Source: Crotalaria pallida (taxonomy: Eukaryota > Streptophyta > Magnoliopsida > Fabales > Fabaceae). Taken from it: a DNA stretch of 64,000 nt. Position numbers and translations under genes: made by a program. Positions within the stretch are counted from its first letter, which is position 1, and each line of letters begins with the position of its first letter. The stretch lies in the NCBI GenBank assembly GCA_037953625.1, contig CM075656.1, forward strand, positions 67,537,001-67,601,000. The letters run 5' to 3'. A model generated the notes under the pieces. The model saw nothing but the letters and a program-made list of their open reading frames with translations. It had not been told where the DNA came from and searched no databases. Shown piece after piece: positions 18,029-28,628 of the stretch.

Positions 18029-19904
18029 AGAGATTAATCATACCAACTTGGTGATGATTCCTAAAATTGACTCTCCCTCGCAGGTGCAGCAATTCAGACC
18101 TATTGCCTGCTGCTCATCTATATATAAATGCATTTCTAAGATCATTAGCAGCAGAATGGCAGAAGTGATTCAGTGTGTGGTGCAGGATAATCAAGCTGCT
18201 TTCATTAGAGACAGGAGTATCTTACATAATGTCCTAATTTCTCAAGAGCTTGTAAGAATGTATGGCAGAAGAAGAGTTTCTCCTAGATGTATGTTAAAGC
18301 TGGATATCAAGAAAGCTTATGACACTCTTGAGTGGAATTTTGTTGAGAATGTGTTACTCTCTCTGAGATTTCCTACAAAGTTTGTCAGGTGGGTTATGGC
18401 TTGTATCAGTACAGTCTCTTATTCTATTGTTGTTAATGGTCAGAAAGGAAGTTTATTCAGGGCTTCTAGGGGAATAAGGCAGGGAGACCCAATGTCTCCT
18501 TTACTATTTGTGTTGTCTCTGGAGATGCTTACTAGGAATCTAATGCTTGCTTCCAAAGAGAGGAATTTCAGATTCCATCCTCATTGTAAAGATACCAGAT
18601 TGCTTAGTCTAGCGTTTTCTGATGACCTTATGATTTTTTGTAAGGCTCACCCAGCTAGTCTAAGAATTGTGACTAAAGCTCTTAGCAAGTTCTCAGAATG
18701 GTCTGGACTACATTTTAGCACTGAGAAATCTCAGATTTTCATGGCTGGGGTACCTCAGGAAACCAAAAGATTGCTTATGAAGTTAACTAGATTTCAGGAA
18801 GGAGTTTTTCCTTGCAGATACCTAGGGGTTCCCTTATCATCTAGAAAGTGGAATTCTTCTACTTGTAATGTGTTGGTTGAAAAAGTGCTGAAAAGTATCA
18901 ATTATTGGCGAACTAGAAATCTATCCTATCAGGCTAGGGTAAGCTTGATAAATTCTGTGCTGATGACATTTCATATCTATTGGACATCAATTTTTATTAT
19001 TCCTGCTGCAGTTTTGAAGGAAATTCAGAAAGAATGTAGAAAGTTTCTATGGAATGCAAATGAGAGTGGTTCGTATCAGGCTAAAGTGGCTTGGTCCAAG
19101 GTCTGCACTGAGAAACGTTTTGGTGGGTTGGGGATTCAAGATTGTGTGCTTTGGAATGAAGCTACTATTGGAAAGCAGGTGTGGAATATAGCATCAAAAA
19201 AGGATTGCTTGTGGGTACGATGGATTCAAAGCATCTATCTTAAACATCTGGATTTTTGGGATTGTGTATGGTGCCAAGGCCAAAGCTGGCATTGGAAAAG
19301 AATCTTGAAGATTAGGGATAAGATTCGTGATGGATTTGCTGCTAATCAATGGATTGCATGTGTGGATGGTGTCTACACCATTCAATCTAGGTATAGGTAC
19401 CTCAAAGGAACCTTACCCTTGTTTCCTATGTACAAGATGATTTGGAATAGATTAAACATTCCTAAGCACAGTTTTATTGCATGGTTAGCTAGTCATGAGA
19501 AATTACTTACAAGGGACAAGATGTGTTGGAGCTTTGCACCGAATTTTTGTAGCTTGTTTCTTGCTTCAGCTGAATCAATTCGTCATCTCTTCTTCGAATG
19601 TCCTTGGAGTGGCGATCTGATGACCAGATGTGTTGATTGGTTGGGCCTGAGACACGTCCCTCTGCGTTTGGAGCGGTGGCGTCGATGGGTGCTACACGGA
19701 GGAAGAAGAAATGAAATGTGGCAAGTACTAAGAGCCTTGGTAGTGGCTGTTCAGTATTACATATGGAATGAGAGAAACCAAAGGACCTTTGCAAATTGTT
19801 CTAGAACACCAGAGTATAGTTTTAGTTTAATTAAGAGAGAAATTTCGTATAGGATTTTATTTAAGTGTAAGCATTTTAGGAGATGGGCCAATAGGGATTT
19901 ATAA
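18021..19904 (+). CDS. LINE ORF2, C-terminal part: reverse transcriptase and zf-RVT
   Basis: It contains FRPIACCSSIYK, LDIKKAYD (D95), GIRQGDPMSP, and the catalytic FSDD (D201, D202) with LMIFC. The thumb and connection regions follow, then a zf-RVT-like region (HSFIAWL, HLFFECPW). All key polymerase residues are present, so apart from the upstream frameshift this would be a functional RT. It ends at TAA 19902-19904. The ORF2 part of the left LINE (1639-2931) is a diverged relative. Confidence 0.92.
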   Translation: MLREINHTNLVMIPKIDSPSQVQQFRPIACCSSIYKCISKIISSRMAEVIQCVVQDNQAAFIRDRSILHNVLISQELVRMYGRRRVSPRCMLKLDIKKAYDTLEWNFVENVLLSLRFPTKFVRWVMACISTVSYSIVVNGQKGSLFRASRGIRQGDPMSPLLFVLSLEMLTRNLMLASKERNFRFHPHCKDTRLLSLAFSDDLMIFCKAHPASLRIVTKALSKFSEWSGLHFSTEKSQIFMAGVPQETKRLLMKLTRFQEGVFPCRYLGVPLSSRKWNSSTCNVLVEKVLKSINYWRTRNLSYQARVSLINSVLMTFHIYWTSIFIIPAAVLKEIQKECRKFLWNANESGSYQAKVAWSKVCTEKRFGGLGIQDCVLWNEATIGKQVWNIASKKDCLWVRWIQSIYLKHLDFWDCVWCQGQSWHWKRILKIRDKIRDGFAANQWIACVDGVYTIQSRYRYLKGTLPLFPMYKMIWNRLNIPKHSFIAWLASHEKLLTRDKMCWSFAPNFCSLFLASAESIRHLFFECPWSGDLMTRCVDWLGLRHVPLRLERWRRWVLHGGRRNEMWQVLRALVVAVQYYIWNERNQRTFANCSRTPEYSFSLIKREISYRILFKCKHFRRWANRDL

Positions 19905-19914
19905 AATATACCAA

Positions 19915-20115
19915 AAAAATAAAGACCCGATCAGACCAGAAAAATAAAAGCCAAACCATAAAAATAAAAACCAGACCAGAAAATAACAGACCATAAAAAT
20001 AAAAATCAGACCAGAAAAATAAAAACCATACCAGAAAAATTAAAACCGGACCACAAAATAACAGACCATAACAGATCAGACCAGAAAAATAAAAAAAAAA
20101 CCGTAAAAATAAAAA
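19915..20115 (+). repeat. Degenerate CAGACCAGAAAAATAAAAAC repeat
   Basis: About ten imperfect ~20-bp units of the form CAGACCAGAAAAATAAAAAC run directly after the LINE ORF2 stop. There is no coding potential. Confidence 0.75.
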
Positions 20116-20381
20116 GTGGATATCAAGAATAGAGGAATTGGTAGTTGGATTTTAGTGGAATCAAGAATGAAGATCAATGTATATCCTCAACGAACCAAAC
20201 CCCCATTCTTACAGTTTTTCATTCATTTGTTACTTGATGTATAATTGATTCACAATTTATTACTTGATGTAAAATTTATACTGCTGAATTGCCACTCAAT
20301 TACCTTGGATTTAGTTACTTTAAGCTACATTGTAAAATTTATAATATGTATGCAACCACACATATTATAACTTTCATTCAG

Positions 20382-20661
20382 AAGTGACAAATCTGGCTCT
20401 AATAAATCTAGGCTACAGAATGCCACAATCTACACAGGGAATGAAGTTGAAAACGGAAATGTTGGCAAGAATGTCTATTCTTCCATAAACAGTGGCAGCA
20501 CTACGGAATCTGTATGTACTAATCATGGCTTTGATGAACCTAAACATGATGATGCTAAAATCCCACCTCCTGAAATGGCTTCCTCTAGGCCATATGTTAA
20601 GGAACAATTAAAAGACAAGCAATATAATACAATCAAGCCTGATACTCTGCCAGCTCTTAGG
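20382..20661 (+). pseudogene. Exon-like fragment of unrecognised gene
   Basis: An open frame without ATG begins after a good acceptor (CTTTCATTCAG, ending 20381) and runs 93 codons to a possible donor GTTTGT at 20662; the first in-frame stop is 20683. The peptide is polar and has a natural composition (ENGNVGKNVYSS, NHGFDEPKHDD, PPPEMASSRPYVKEQLKDK). I do not recognise the gene. It may be a captured exon of a host gene within the transposon. Confidence 0.35.
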
Positions 20662-21380
20662 GTTTGTTCGGGATATCCAATTTAGGAAGTGGAAGAAAAA
20701 GAAAACAAGAAAGTGAATATTTGTGTGATTATTACCACCATTGTGGCATCAAATTTAGAAAGGGGGAAAAAGATGCATGATCCCCAGGATCAAAGACGCA
20801 AATAGCAAGAATATATGGTATTTATAAAGAGAGCATTCTTCTACTATCAAATTTACATTAAAAAGTAATTATATAAGAAATCCAAGTTCCTATCAACTGG
20901 TACAAGAGCTTGGGATTCTTCAGAGGAGGCTCTCCCAAAGACTGAATGAAAAAACGGACAATAATTGAAGCAAAAGATAGGTACACAAAGCAGAACTTCA
21001 ATGGTCTACTTCCTCCCTTCCCAAAAGGCACCAATTCTTCACTCAATGACTGGTTGCCTTTTCCCAATCCAGAACCAAAATCATATATAATAAAAAAGAG
21101 AAAAACCAAAAACAGAACCAAATACAGAAAAACCATAACAATTTGGCATAAAGATCACCAGCAATATGAAAAATTCTCAATGCTCAGCAACCAGCAGCAA
21201 CACTCGATGAAATTTTGCATAAAGTTGGTCATCAAAGTTGCATGAAGGTTTAGAAAAAAGTAATACTAAAACAGTAATACTAAGCAATAGAAAAAAAAAT
21301 ATATTCATACACAAACACATGCAATCACAAAAATTAAATTCAACACAAAATAAAAAAGAAAGATAGAATGATCATTATAC

Positions 21381-21485
21381 CTCTCCTTTGTTTAGCAGCA
21401 ACTTTAACAAGTTGAGTTGTTGTTGTTGTTCTTTTCTCAGCCTTGGACTCCTTCTCCTCCAACTCTTCCAAAAGGAACAAAACAC
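21381..21485 (-). pseudogene. Exon-like fragment, minus strand
   Basis: On the minus strand an acceptor (TTTATTCACAG) is followed by 105 bp open in one frame (LEELEEKESKAEKRTTTTTQ), then a donor GAG|GTATAA. An upstream open stretch (21486-21747) holds a leader-like region with GCC repeats. Unrecognised; it fits a captured gene fragment. Confidence 0.3.
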
Positions 21486-22336
21486 CTGTGAATAAAGTGG
21501 AGTTGATTAGGAATGGAAACAACCGTGACTTGGAAGAATTCAGACAAAATAAAGCAATAGAACGGAGATAGAGATCAGCGGAGTCGATACCTGTAGTGAA
21601 GCGGCGGCGGCGGCGGTTCAGGCTGTAGTGAGTTGGAGGAGTCAATACCTGTAGTGACTTGGAGGGATCAGCAGCAGCGGTTCGGGATTCGGAGCGACGA
21701 GAGAGAGAGGGCTCGAGGAAGAGAAGAATGTGTGACAGCTTGGGCAAGGAAGAGAGATGATCGACGACAAAGAGAAGCTAGGAGGGTTTGGTATGCTTCA
21801 GCGGCGGCGGTTCAGGCTTCAAGGAAGAGAAGAATGGGTTCGAGGAAGGTTCAGGCTTCGAGGAAGAGAAGAATGCATGGTTGAGGAAGAGAGGGTTCGA
21901 GGAAGACAGTGGCTGATGAGGAAGAGCGGCGGCGGCGAGTGAGCTTGCCAAGGCGAGGGACCGGCGTGAGAGAGAGAGATATGATCGGAGAGAGAGATCA
22001 GATGAGGGTTTGCTATACTGTGTTATGGGTTACTACTGAAGGCTGAGGGTTTTGGTTTGGTACCAAATTTTCATATGCCCGCGTTTTTTATCATTATTGA
22101 TCCCGGCTCCTTATAAAAATGGGTATTAAAAATGCACCGTTATTTAAAAAATTTAATTAACATTTATGATCCCAGTTCTGAATTTTTTTTTAACTGGGAA
22201 GAAAAAACTCTGGAATTTTAAATATATTTCTACTTCTTTTTTATTAATTTTTTAATTAAAAAAAGGTATTTGATCCCAGTTATAACACGAAACCGGGATT
22301 GAAAATCGGGTATTTTAAATAGTTTTTGTAGTAGTG

Positions 22337-22532
22337 TTAGTTCATAAAATATGTAATGAGACACATAGATCTTTCTGATTAAGGGAACCCTTCCTAGAAG
22401 GTGGCCCTTAAGTTTCTTTCATAATTTAGCAAGCTGAACCCTTCCTAGAAGGTGGCAGTTTTGTTAAATTATGCTTTGTATGATGGTTTCTCTTTACTTG
22501 TGGTAATAGAATTTTTTCTTCTACCAAAGAAA
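22337..22532 (+). other. LINE 3' UTR with doubled hairpin motif and A-rich tail
   Basis: It resumes after the CACTA end. GAACCCTTCCTAGAAGGTGG occurs at 22386 and 22437. The core CCTTC-CTA-GAAGG can form a small hairpin. It ends CTACCAAAGAAAA, then the target duplication. The same layout exists in the left LINE. Confidence 0.7.
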
Positions 22533-22548
22533 AACATACACACACACA

Positions 22549-23178
22549 TACATATTCATGCAAACCGTATCACACACACATGTTTAATTTACATTTTTAT
22601 TTTCTTAATCTTATTTATTCAAATTCATCAATTCACATAACCAAGCAATTAATTCAAAAATCACATTCATACAATCATTTCATATATCACACAGTACACA
22701 CACATTAAATCAAGAATTCATCACACAAAAATTTCAAGCCAAATCAATAAATTCATTTTCTTAAAAATACCATTTCCAAAATTTGTATTTCCTAATTCTG
22801 AAAATAAATTTTTGTAAAACAACCCAGAAAAATCTGAAAATTACATTTTTAAAATCTATGTTTCAAGACGATAGTTTTGATGTAAAGATCATAAAATCCG
22901 AGTTACGGTTTAAAAGTTACAAATTTTTAAAGTTAACAGATCCAAAAATTACATTCCTAACAAAAATCACTTTTTAATAAAATCACCACCAATTTCTTAT
23001 AAATCAAATCAACAAAACCATTCACTTCACATTTATAAAAACATTTGGTTTATAAAGATCCTTGAAAAACAACATTTTATTTCTTTTTCTCATAAAATAT
23101 TTTTTTGGAAATAAATTCTCATGGCTTCTTTTGACGAAAATCGTTTACGCACGTACGGGAAAAATGCGGGGTGTTACA
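22549..23178 (-). repeat. AT-rich LTR copy A, second part, with LTR terminus
   Basis: It continues copy A after the LINE. It matches 36728-37356 (copy B) through words such as TTTCAAGACGAT, ATAAAATCCGAGTTA and GGTTTATAAAGAT. It ends GCGGGGTGTTACA, i.e. TGTAACACCCCGC on the minus strand, an LTR start. Confidence 0.7.
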
Positions 23179-23221
23179 TCCGTCACCCGAACTAGAACAT
23201 TTTTCCCGTGCGTTAGAAACG
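23142..23221. repeat. Inverted repeat spanning LTR A boundary
   Basis: The left arm at 23142-23166 (CGTTTACGCACGTACGGG... AAAAATG) pairs with the right arm at 23198-23221 (CATTTTTCCCGTGCGTTAG... AAACG), with one small gap. The LTR end TGTTACA lies in the loop. Copy B at 37356 has only the left arm. Confidence 0.6.
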
Positions 23222-25996
23222 TTTTACGTAAATTCTTAATTTCGTTTCGAAAACACTTTGAAACAATTCCCTTATTAAAACCAAATCCATTTCTCTTAAT
23301 TTAAAACACTCTGGTTATAAAATCAGTGTTCCTGAATCATTAAACAAAATTCAGAACTCCAGAAAATAAGATTTTAAAACCATATCAAATTGATTTATTT
23401 AATTTCCAAACTTCACAATATTTTCAAATACTGATCAAAGAAGGTCATATAAAAATTTCAAATCACTTTAAGTTGTTTAAATTATACTTTTTCAAATGAA
23501 CATTTTTCAAATCCTTTAAAATCCAAACATAAATTTCTCATCAATATATCTCACAACACAATTTCAGAACAATTTCCAATTCAACACATTCAATTAGCAT
23601 AAAGAACAATCACATAAAAGTTTCAAAGCATTCACAGATACACATAATGCAAATCACATTTTACATCACTTAAAATCATTAATTAAATTATAATCTTAAT
23701 AGATTAATTAAATTATTCTTTAGAAAATAATTTAGATTTAATCTTCTAACTAACTCAACAAAACCGAATCACACATGGTTAACAATTTCCAGTCGCCAAT
23801 AATTATAAAAACTTAAGATCATTAAATCATCCTCATGAAAATTTCTTTTTACATAGTTAAATTAACTCATTCACTTTCATACCTAAAACCAAAGAAATCA
23901 AGGAAAACAACACATCACTTTACACATAGCATCATGCACCTAGAACATAGCCAGCATCAAATGTCATTTCATTAAGACAATTTTCCAACCATTCTAACAT
24001 GTATTAGCCGAATCATACACACATAAAATTTTGCAAAGATTTAATGCACGAATAAATATATGAAGTCATGAAATCATTTTCTTTATTCTAGGACCAAAAC
24101 CGTGAGCATCCAAAAAGAAAACTAACAATTTTAATTCATTTTCTAAACCAAATAAAAGCAACAATTTGAACCACAAATCATTCCAAAGATTCACATATAT
24201 TTCTTTTAGAAAACTTGATTATTTCATGCATACACTTTTAAAGTTCTTAGATTATAATAGTTTCATTATGTATGCATTCAAATAACAAACAAACATAGCC
24301 TCCTATCTCTTTCTAGGTTGGCCGAATCTTAATCATGCAAAAGACAAGGTTTTTACTCATTTTTCAACACACACAAAATCACATAACTACAACCAAGGCA
24401 TGTAAATCTTCAAGGCAACTTTCAAAGCAACAACTACATCAAGTCATGTAAAGCAACACATTACATCATTTATTCACATCACATACACAAATAAACTCAA
24501 GTTCATCACTTTCTCTTAAACCAAAAATCAAGATTACATTTTAAATTTCTAAAAATGATATGCATGTACTTTAGATCATTAGATCAAGTCTTGACGCACA
24601 CATGCATCAACTATTTCATAAAACAAAAGCATGAATCCTAGCTAAATCAAACATGGCCGAATAGTCTTTTCACAAATAAACACATGCACAAGATCAAACA
24701 CTTAATCAAATCATGTTTATGCTCAAAATCATTTAAAACTTGTTTCTTTAATTCTTTTCTTAAAAACCGTGGCATATACAAAAAGGAAAACATGCTCTTT
24801 TCTTTTGAAATTAACATGCATGTTTCAAGATCTTAACTTTTTCATTTCTCAAACAAAGATAATTACATGCACACACTTAAAACAACTAATATCATCATCA
24901 ACCAACATGCAAGGCTAAAAAATTAAACTCTGTCATAAATCAAGTTTAGATCATGAATTTACTTATCAAATAATCTTGGAAACACATCATAGATCACGGT
25001 TTAACAAAAAGATTTAACATGCAAAATCAAAGAATTTCACTTTATTCTCAATTAAGCTTAGATCATGCATTTGCTTCACAAACACACGCATAGATCACGG
25101 TTTAGAGCAAGAAAATTAAACATGCAAGGAAGTTTGTTTTAGGTTTTATAAAAATCTTAGTTTTCTTTAGATCTTTAAGATTTTAGTTGGAAAAACATTA
25201 GATCCATCAAGAAAATCCTCAACCGAAACATCAAGCATAAGTTTAACATATTACAAATCACTTTGAGTCCTTAAAGTCCAAGATCAAAAGAGAACAACAC
25301 ATAAAATCCTCTTTCAAACCGTAAAATTAAACATGCAAAGAAGAAAGAAGTAGATCTACAAACTAAAAGGAAAATCTAAACTATTACAATCTTCTTTAGG
25401 TTCTTCGAATCACCCACCAAGAAAAGGGTTGATCTTCTAGTCCTAGTACTCTTGATCTTCAAAGGAAACTCTTTGATCTAGCTTGAAGTCTCCTTCTTCC
25501 TCCTTCCTATACCTCACGGCCTCTTCTTCTCTCTCTCTCTCTCTTTTTCTTTTCTTTCTATAAGAGCTTAAGGAGTCTCCTAGAGTGTGTGTTGGTGTGG
25601 AAGTGAAGAAATGGACTTGGTGTAAGGGAAATGGACTAAGGCACCACATATATATAGGCCACGAATCATTCCCCTTTTTGCCCTTAGGTTTTTGGTTCGG
25701 TCACACACAATTAGGGAGGGTAATTTTGGCCTTTCAAAAATTTGCATGGGTGGTGTTTATCAAATTGAGGGGGACATGGTGGAGGAAATTAAGGAACTAT
25801 GTCACTTAAGGTTTAGTTACTTTTTGGCTAATAGTTAGAAATTCTACAAACTTAGTTTGGTTATGGCTTTAACTTACTCTATAAGCTTCTTGTCCAAGAA
25901 AATAAAACCCTAGGCTTAGACATACACACACATACGTATAGCACACACATACACATACATACATACAACCGTAGCATACATACACACATATACATA
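23179..25996 (-). repeat. AT-rich LTR copy B, first part
   Basis: This non-coding AT-rich DNA matches copy A from about 23955 onward, and its left 0.8 kb resembles the reverse complement of the long LTR at 46100-46400. It contains a CT-rich block (25490-25560) and CA-rich microsatellite-like sequence (25920-25996). E2 inserted at its right end. The abrupt start at 23179, next to the end of copy A, suggests truncation or tandem insertion. Confidence 0.55.
25992..25996. repeat. E2 target site duplication ACATA (left)
   Basis: ACATA immediately precedes E2 and is repeated at 36723-36727 immediately after it, a perfect 5-bp duplication. Confidence 0.9.
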
Positions 25997-26626
25997 TGTA
26001 GTGTCCTTGAACACTATGTCCTTAACCCTCTAAGTGCTCAAGATTATGAAACCAGGAGCTCTAGAGAGGATCAAGTATTAATATGTGACTTTGTGGTGTT
26101 TCTGCAGTTCCAGTTGGGAAAAGCAGGGTCTCCCCAGTCAACAAGTGTGTGCAGAGTGTCAACTTAGGGATGAGAGTACGTACCTGAAACCGTAGCTGTT
26201 ATGAGCTATTTATAGGGTTTGGAGGAGGCTGATATGGGCCGTATGGGCCCTGTATCAGGGTTGAGCTGAACCAGGATTCTGTGAGATAATATAGGAGGTT
26301 TATGCTCTTAGAATCTGGATAGGATCAGCTTGAGATCTCATGTCTAGGCTGTTAGCGAGAATCTAGGAGAGATTTGCGGAAGGGATAAGAAGCCTGAATG
26401 AGTCTATCCACAAGCCGACGATATGTCTCGGCCCTAGAGTCCTGAGCCTGATGAGTGGAAGACCGTTTGTAAGGCTCGGCCCCATCAAATCCGAGCCTGG
26501 TCCTTTTGTATGCTCGGAGCCAATGAGTCCGAGCGAGGGACGTTTGTGCTGAGTAAACCGAGGGAAGGGGCCTTAAAGAGTCCCTTCAATAAGACTTGAG
26601 CCCTAATATAGTCGGCAGACCCTACA
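25997..26626 (-). repeat. E2 3' LTR (left copy)
   Basis: TGTAGTGTCC to GACCCTACA, 630 bp. It shares GAGCTATTTATAGGGTTTGG with the E1 LTR, a possible plus-strand TATA for the antisense gene. Confidence 0.93.
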
Positions 26627-26639
26627 AGCCCCCCAGCTC
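26627..26639 (-). other. E2 polypurine tract
   Basis: The minus strand reads GAGCTGGGGGGCT directly before the 3' LTR, identical to E1. Confidence 0.7.
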
Positions 26640-27315
26640 TTAAGACTTTATAAAGTCTGTGACGAGGTAGCATATGTTTTAGGGTGGACCTTCTAGATGT
26701 CTTAATTCGAATGTGCAACAGCTGTCCGAGGTGATGTTTTGGTTTCTCTAGGTACGACGCGTTTTCTTGTAAGTTGTGCCAAATCATTGCAATTTTTGAA
26801 ATTTGAAAAAGTATCTGTTGAAACCGCCACGTCTCATCCAGCGAGTGGTTGCATGGGTTGATGGGATTTCGGCCCAAATGCGTAACATGGAGGGAAACTG
26901 AAAAGTTTCCTTCATTAGTCTGAATCCTTTCAACCTCTTACTTCCCACATTCATTTTTCCTTTCCTCATTCCAGAATCTTCTCAAATCAGAATCCCGTTA
27001 CTCTCTTTCCAATCTTCTTTCCACGTCTCCGCCTTCAAATCCATAACCTTCTCCCATTATCCTTTCCAGCAACTGAAAGCAGGTAACTTCTTATACTCTT
27101 ATTATTTCCATTTCTGCGATTTCCTCTTTTTGTGCGATTTCTGCTTTTCGTAAAGGGGTTCTGGTTATGGGTTTTGCAGGGAGTTTGGATTTAGGGGTTT
27201 TCTGGGTTCTGGGTTTTTGTTCCGGGTTTTGCAGGGAGTTTGGCTTTTAGGGGATTTCTGGGTTTTGGGTTTTCGTTCTGGGTAAGCTGTGTTTAGGATT
27301 CTTTGCCTTCAAACC

Positions 27316-28056
27316 ATGAGAGGTTGGAGACGTTTGAGGAAAGTTTATCGTGAACTCTGCAGGAAATTAGGAGAGGAACCTTCTAGTGATAGTGATTCTT
27401 CGAGTTCTTCTGGAAATTCTGGGGATGAAGGAAACTCTAATACTGACGATTCTACACACCCTTCTACTCCCCCATCTGGCCATCGATCCACCGAGGCAGA
27501 TCCGCTAGTCGTAGAATACCCGTCAAATCCCGCAGATGAGAGTAAGTGGTTACTAGCGTATAGGTTCGCTGAGCGTCGGGCTCAAGTCAGAACTAGTCCC
27601 GATCGTCGCACCGAGGAAAAACCTTTAGGAAGTCCACCGGGGGAGAGGGGGAAAAGTCCAGGGCTCGGCCTTAATTTTAGAATAAAAACATGTGCTGTAA
27701 AAAATCCTAACGCCGAGCCTTTTGCTTTTTCCCCAGATATGGTGGAGCGCAGGTGTGTTACCAACCATGAAGAATATCCCCTGCCGCCCAATCACGCGCA
27801 GTATGACGCTGTTTTTGATCGGGAAGTGCTAGGGACGAGACCTTCATTGTTGACAACAGATAGTCTTAACCATCTTCGGCCAATGTTAACACCTCCAAGC
27901 GCCGATGGAAATGCCTCAGAATTTGTGTTGAGACCTTTGGGAATCGACGACCGAATATGCTTTCAAGTACCGGAAAATCGTCAATTTTTTTATTTCTATG
28001 AAGAAATAGCAACCAAAGTCGGCATCCGCTTTCCATTTTCCACCTTCGAGATCTAA
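27316..28056 (+). CDS. E2 antisense gene, N-terminal fragment
   Basis: The ATG at 27316 (MRGWRRLRKVYRELC) is chosen by agreement with E1; an in-frame upstream Met at 27289 is less likely. The fragment covers the basic head, Ser-rich stretch, ADE.KWLLAYRFAERRAQVR and the start of the Transposase_28-like domain. All of this is in one frame, which shows that E1's break near 4640 is a private frameshift. It stops at TAA 28054-28056, where E1 has GAA (Glu). The spliced leader sites are conserved (donor CAG|GTAAC at 27083, acceptors TTTTGCAG at 27179 and about 27234). Confidence 0.6.
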   Translation: MRGWRRLRKVYRELCRKLGEEPSSDSDSSSSSGNSGDEGNSNTDDSTHPSTPPSGHRSTEADPLVVEYPSNPADESKWLLAYRFAERRAQVRTSPDRRTEEKPLGSPPGERGKSPGLGLNFRIKTCAVKNPNAEPFAFSPDMVERRCVTNHEEYPLPPNHAQYDAVFDREVLGTRPSLLTTDSLNHLRPMLTPPSADGNASEFVLRPLGIDDRICFQVPENRQFFYFYEEIATKVGIRFPFSTFEI

Positions 28057-28582
28057 GTCCTCACTCATCTAGGAATAGCTCCTAGCCAACTGCATCCAAG
28101 TGGGTGGGCTTTTATCCGAGCCTTTCAGCAATTCTGTGATGTTGAAAACTTGGTAGCAACTGTACGATCTTTCTTCTGGTTATACGCTCCCCAGGTAAAT
28201 AAGTTTGGTGATTCCAAGGGGCTTTGGGTGTCCCTAAAGGCTCGGAGGGGGCACGCCCTCTTCGCCAAGGTGACTGATTCTTGGAAGTCTTTCAAACCTC
28301 TCTTCTTCCAATACGAGCACATTGGGGCTGGAGTATGTTGGTTCATGGAACGAGTTGAAGAAGATGGAGTGATCAAGGTTGTGCCTCGGTTTCCACTGGG
28401 TTGGACGACTAAAATTTATAACCGAGGACCCTCCTTGTATCAATTCGACTTTAAGACGGATTTGACAAGAGCCGAAAGGCGATTGTGCGACCATGTTTGG
28501 AACTACCTTCAAGCAAATGGTCAAATTGATACCAAACGAATCTTGTTGAAAGAAACACGAGATGAAGTGAAGGCTGAGTTGG
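28057..28582 (+). pseudogene. E2 antisense gene, domain C part up to intron
   Basis: It continues in the same frame after the TAA: LGIAPSQLHPSGWAF, SFFWLYAPQVNKFGDSKGLW, WKSFKPLFFQYE, RRLCDHVWNYLQANGQID. The Trp that is TAG in E1 is intact here. It ends at donor GAGTTGG|GTAC (GT at 28583). With acceptor TTCCTTGCAG (ending 28623) the 41-bp intron would be removed in frame. That is very short for a plant, so splicing is uncertain. The open frame otherwise runs to 28728. Confidence 0.55.
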
Positions 28583-28628
28583 GTACTATATATACATTTT
28601 TTTTTAATCTATTTTCCTTGCAGAAACA

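Larger units (their letters stand above)
19905..22336. mobile_element. CACTA-like fragment inserted in LINE 3' UTR
   Basis: The right end reads TTTTTGTAGTAGTG (22323-22336), the complement of CACTACTACAAAAA, a CACTA (En/Spm) terminus. Subterminal CCGGGAT/GATCCC(A/G)G words recur at about 22093, 22160, 22270 and 22300. No matching left CACTA end is found, so the fragment is truncated or composite. Inside are a degenerate tandem stretch, exon-like pieces on both strands, and a leader-like GA/CT-rich region (21600-22010). It resembles a transposon carrying gene fragments, but this is inference. Confidence 0.5.
15176..22532 (+). mobile_element. Nearly complete LINE retrotransposon with nested insertion
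   Basis: A pyrimidine-rich 5' end (TTTTCTCTCTTCTCTTTCAC) follows the left target duplication. Then come ORF1 (15231-16548), ORF2 (16541-19904) and a 3' UTR with two GAACCCTTCCTAGAAGGTGG copies, ending in CTACCAAAGAAAA before the right duplication. About 2.4 kb (19905-22336) of foreign DNA sits in the 3' UTR. ORF1 and ORF2 are each broken once by a frameshift in a homopolymer run; otherwise the element looks full length. It is in the plant L1-like group, judged from the DUF4283/zf-CCHC_4 ORF1 and APE endonuclease. Confidence 0.88.

Noticed and set aside
21633..21942. Arg/Gly/Glu-rich ORFs on the plus strand
   Set aside because: They arise from GA/GCG-rich repeated sequence (AGGAAGAGAAGAATG copies) in the leader-like region of the CACTA-like fragment.
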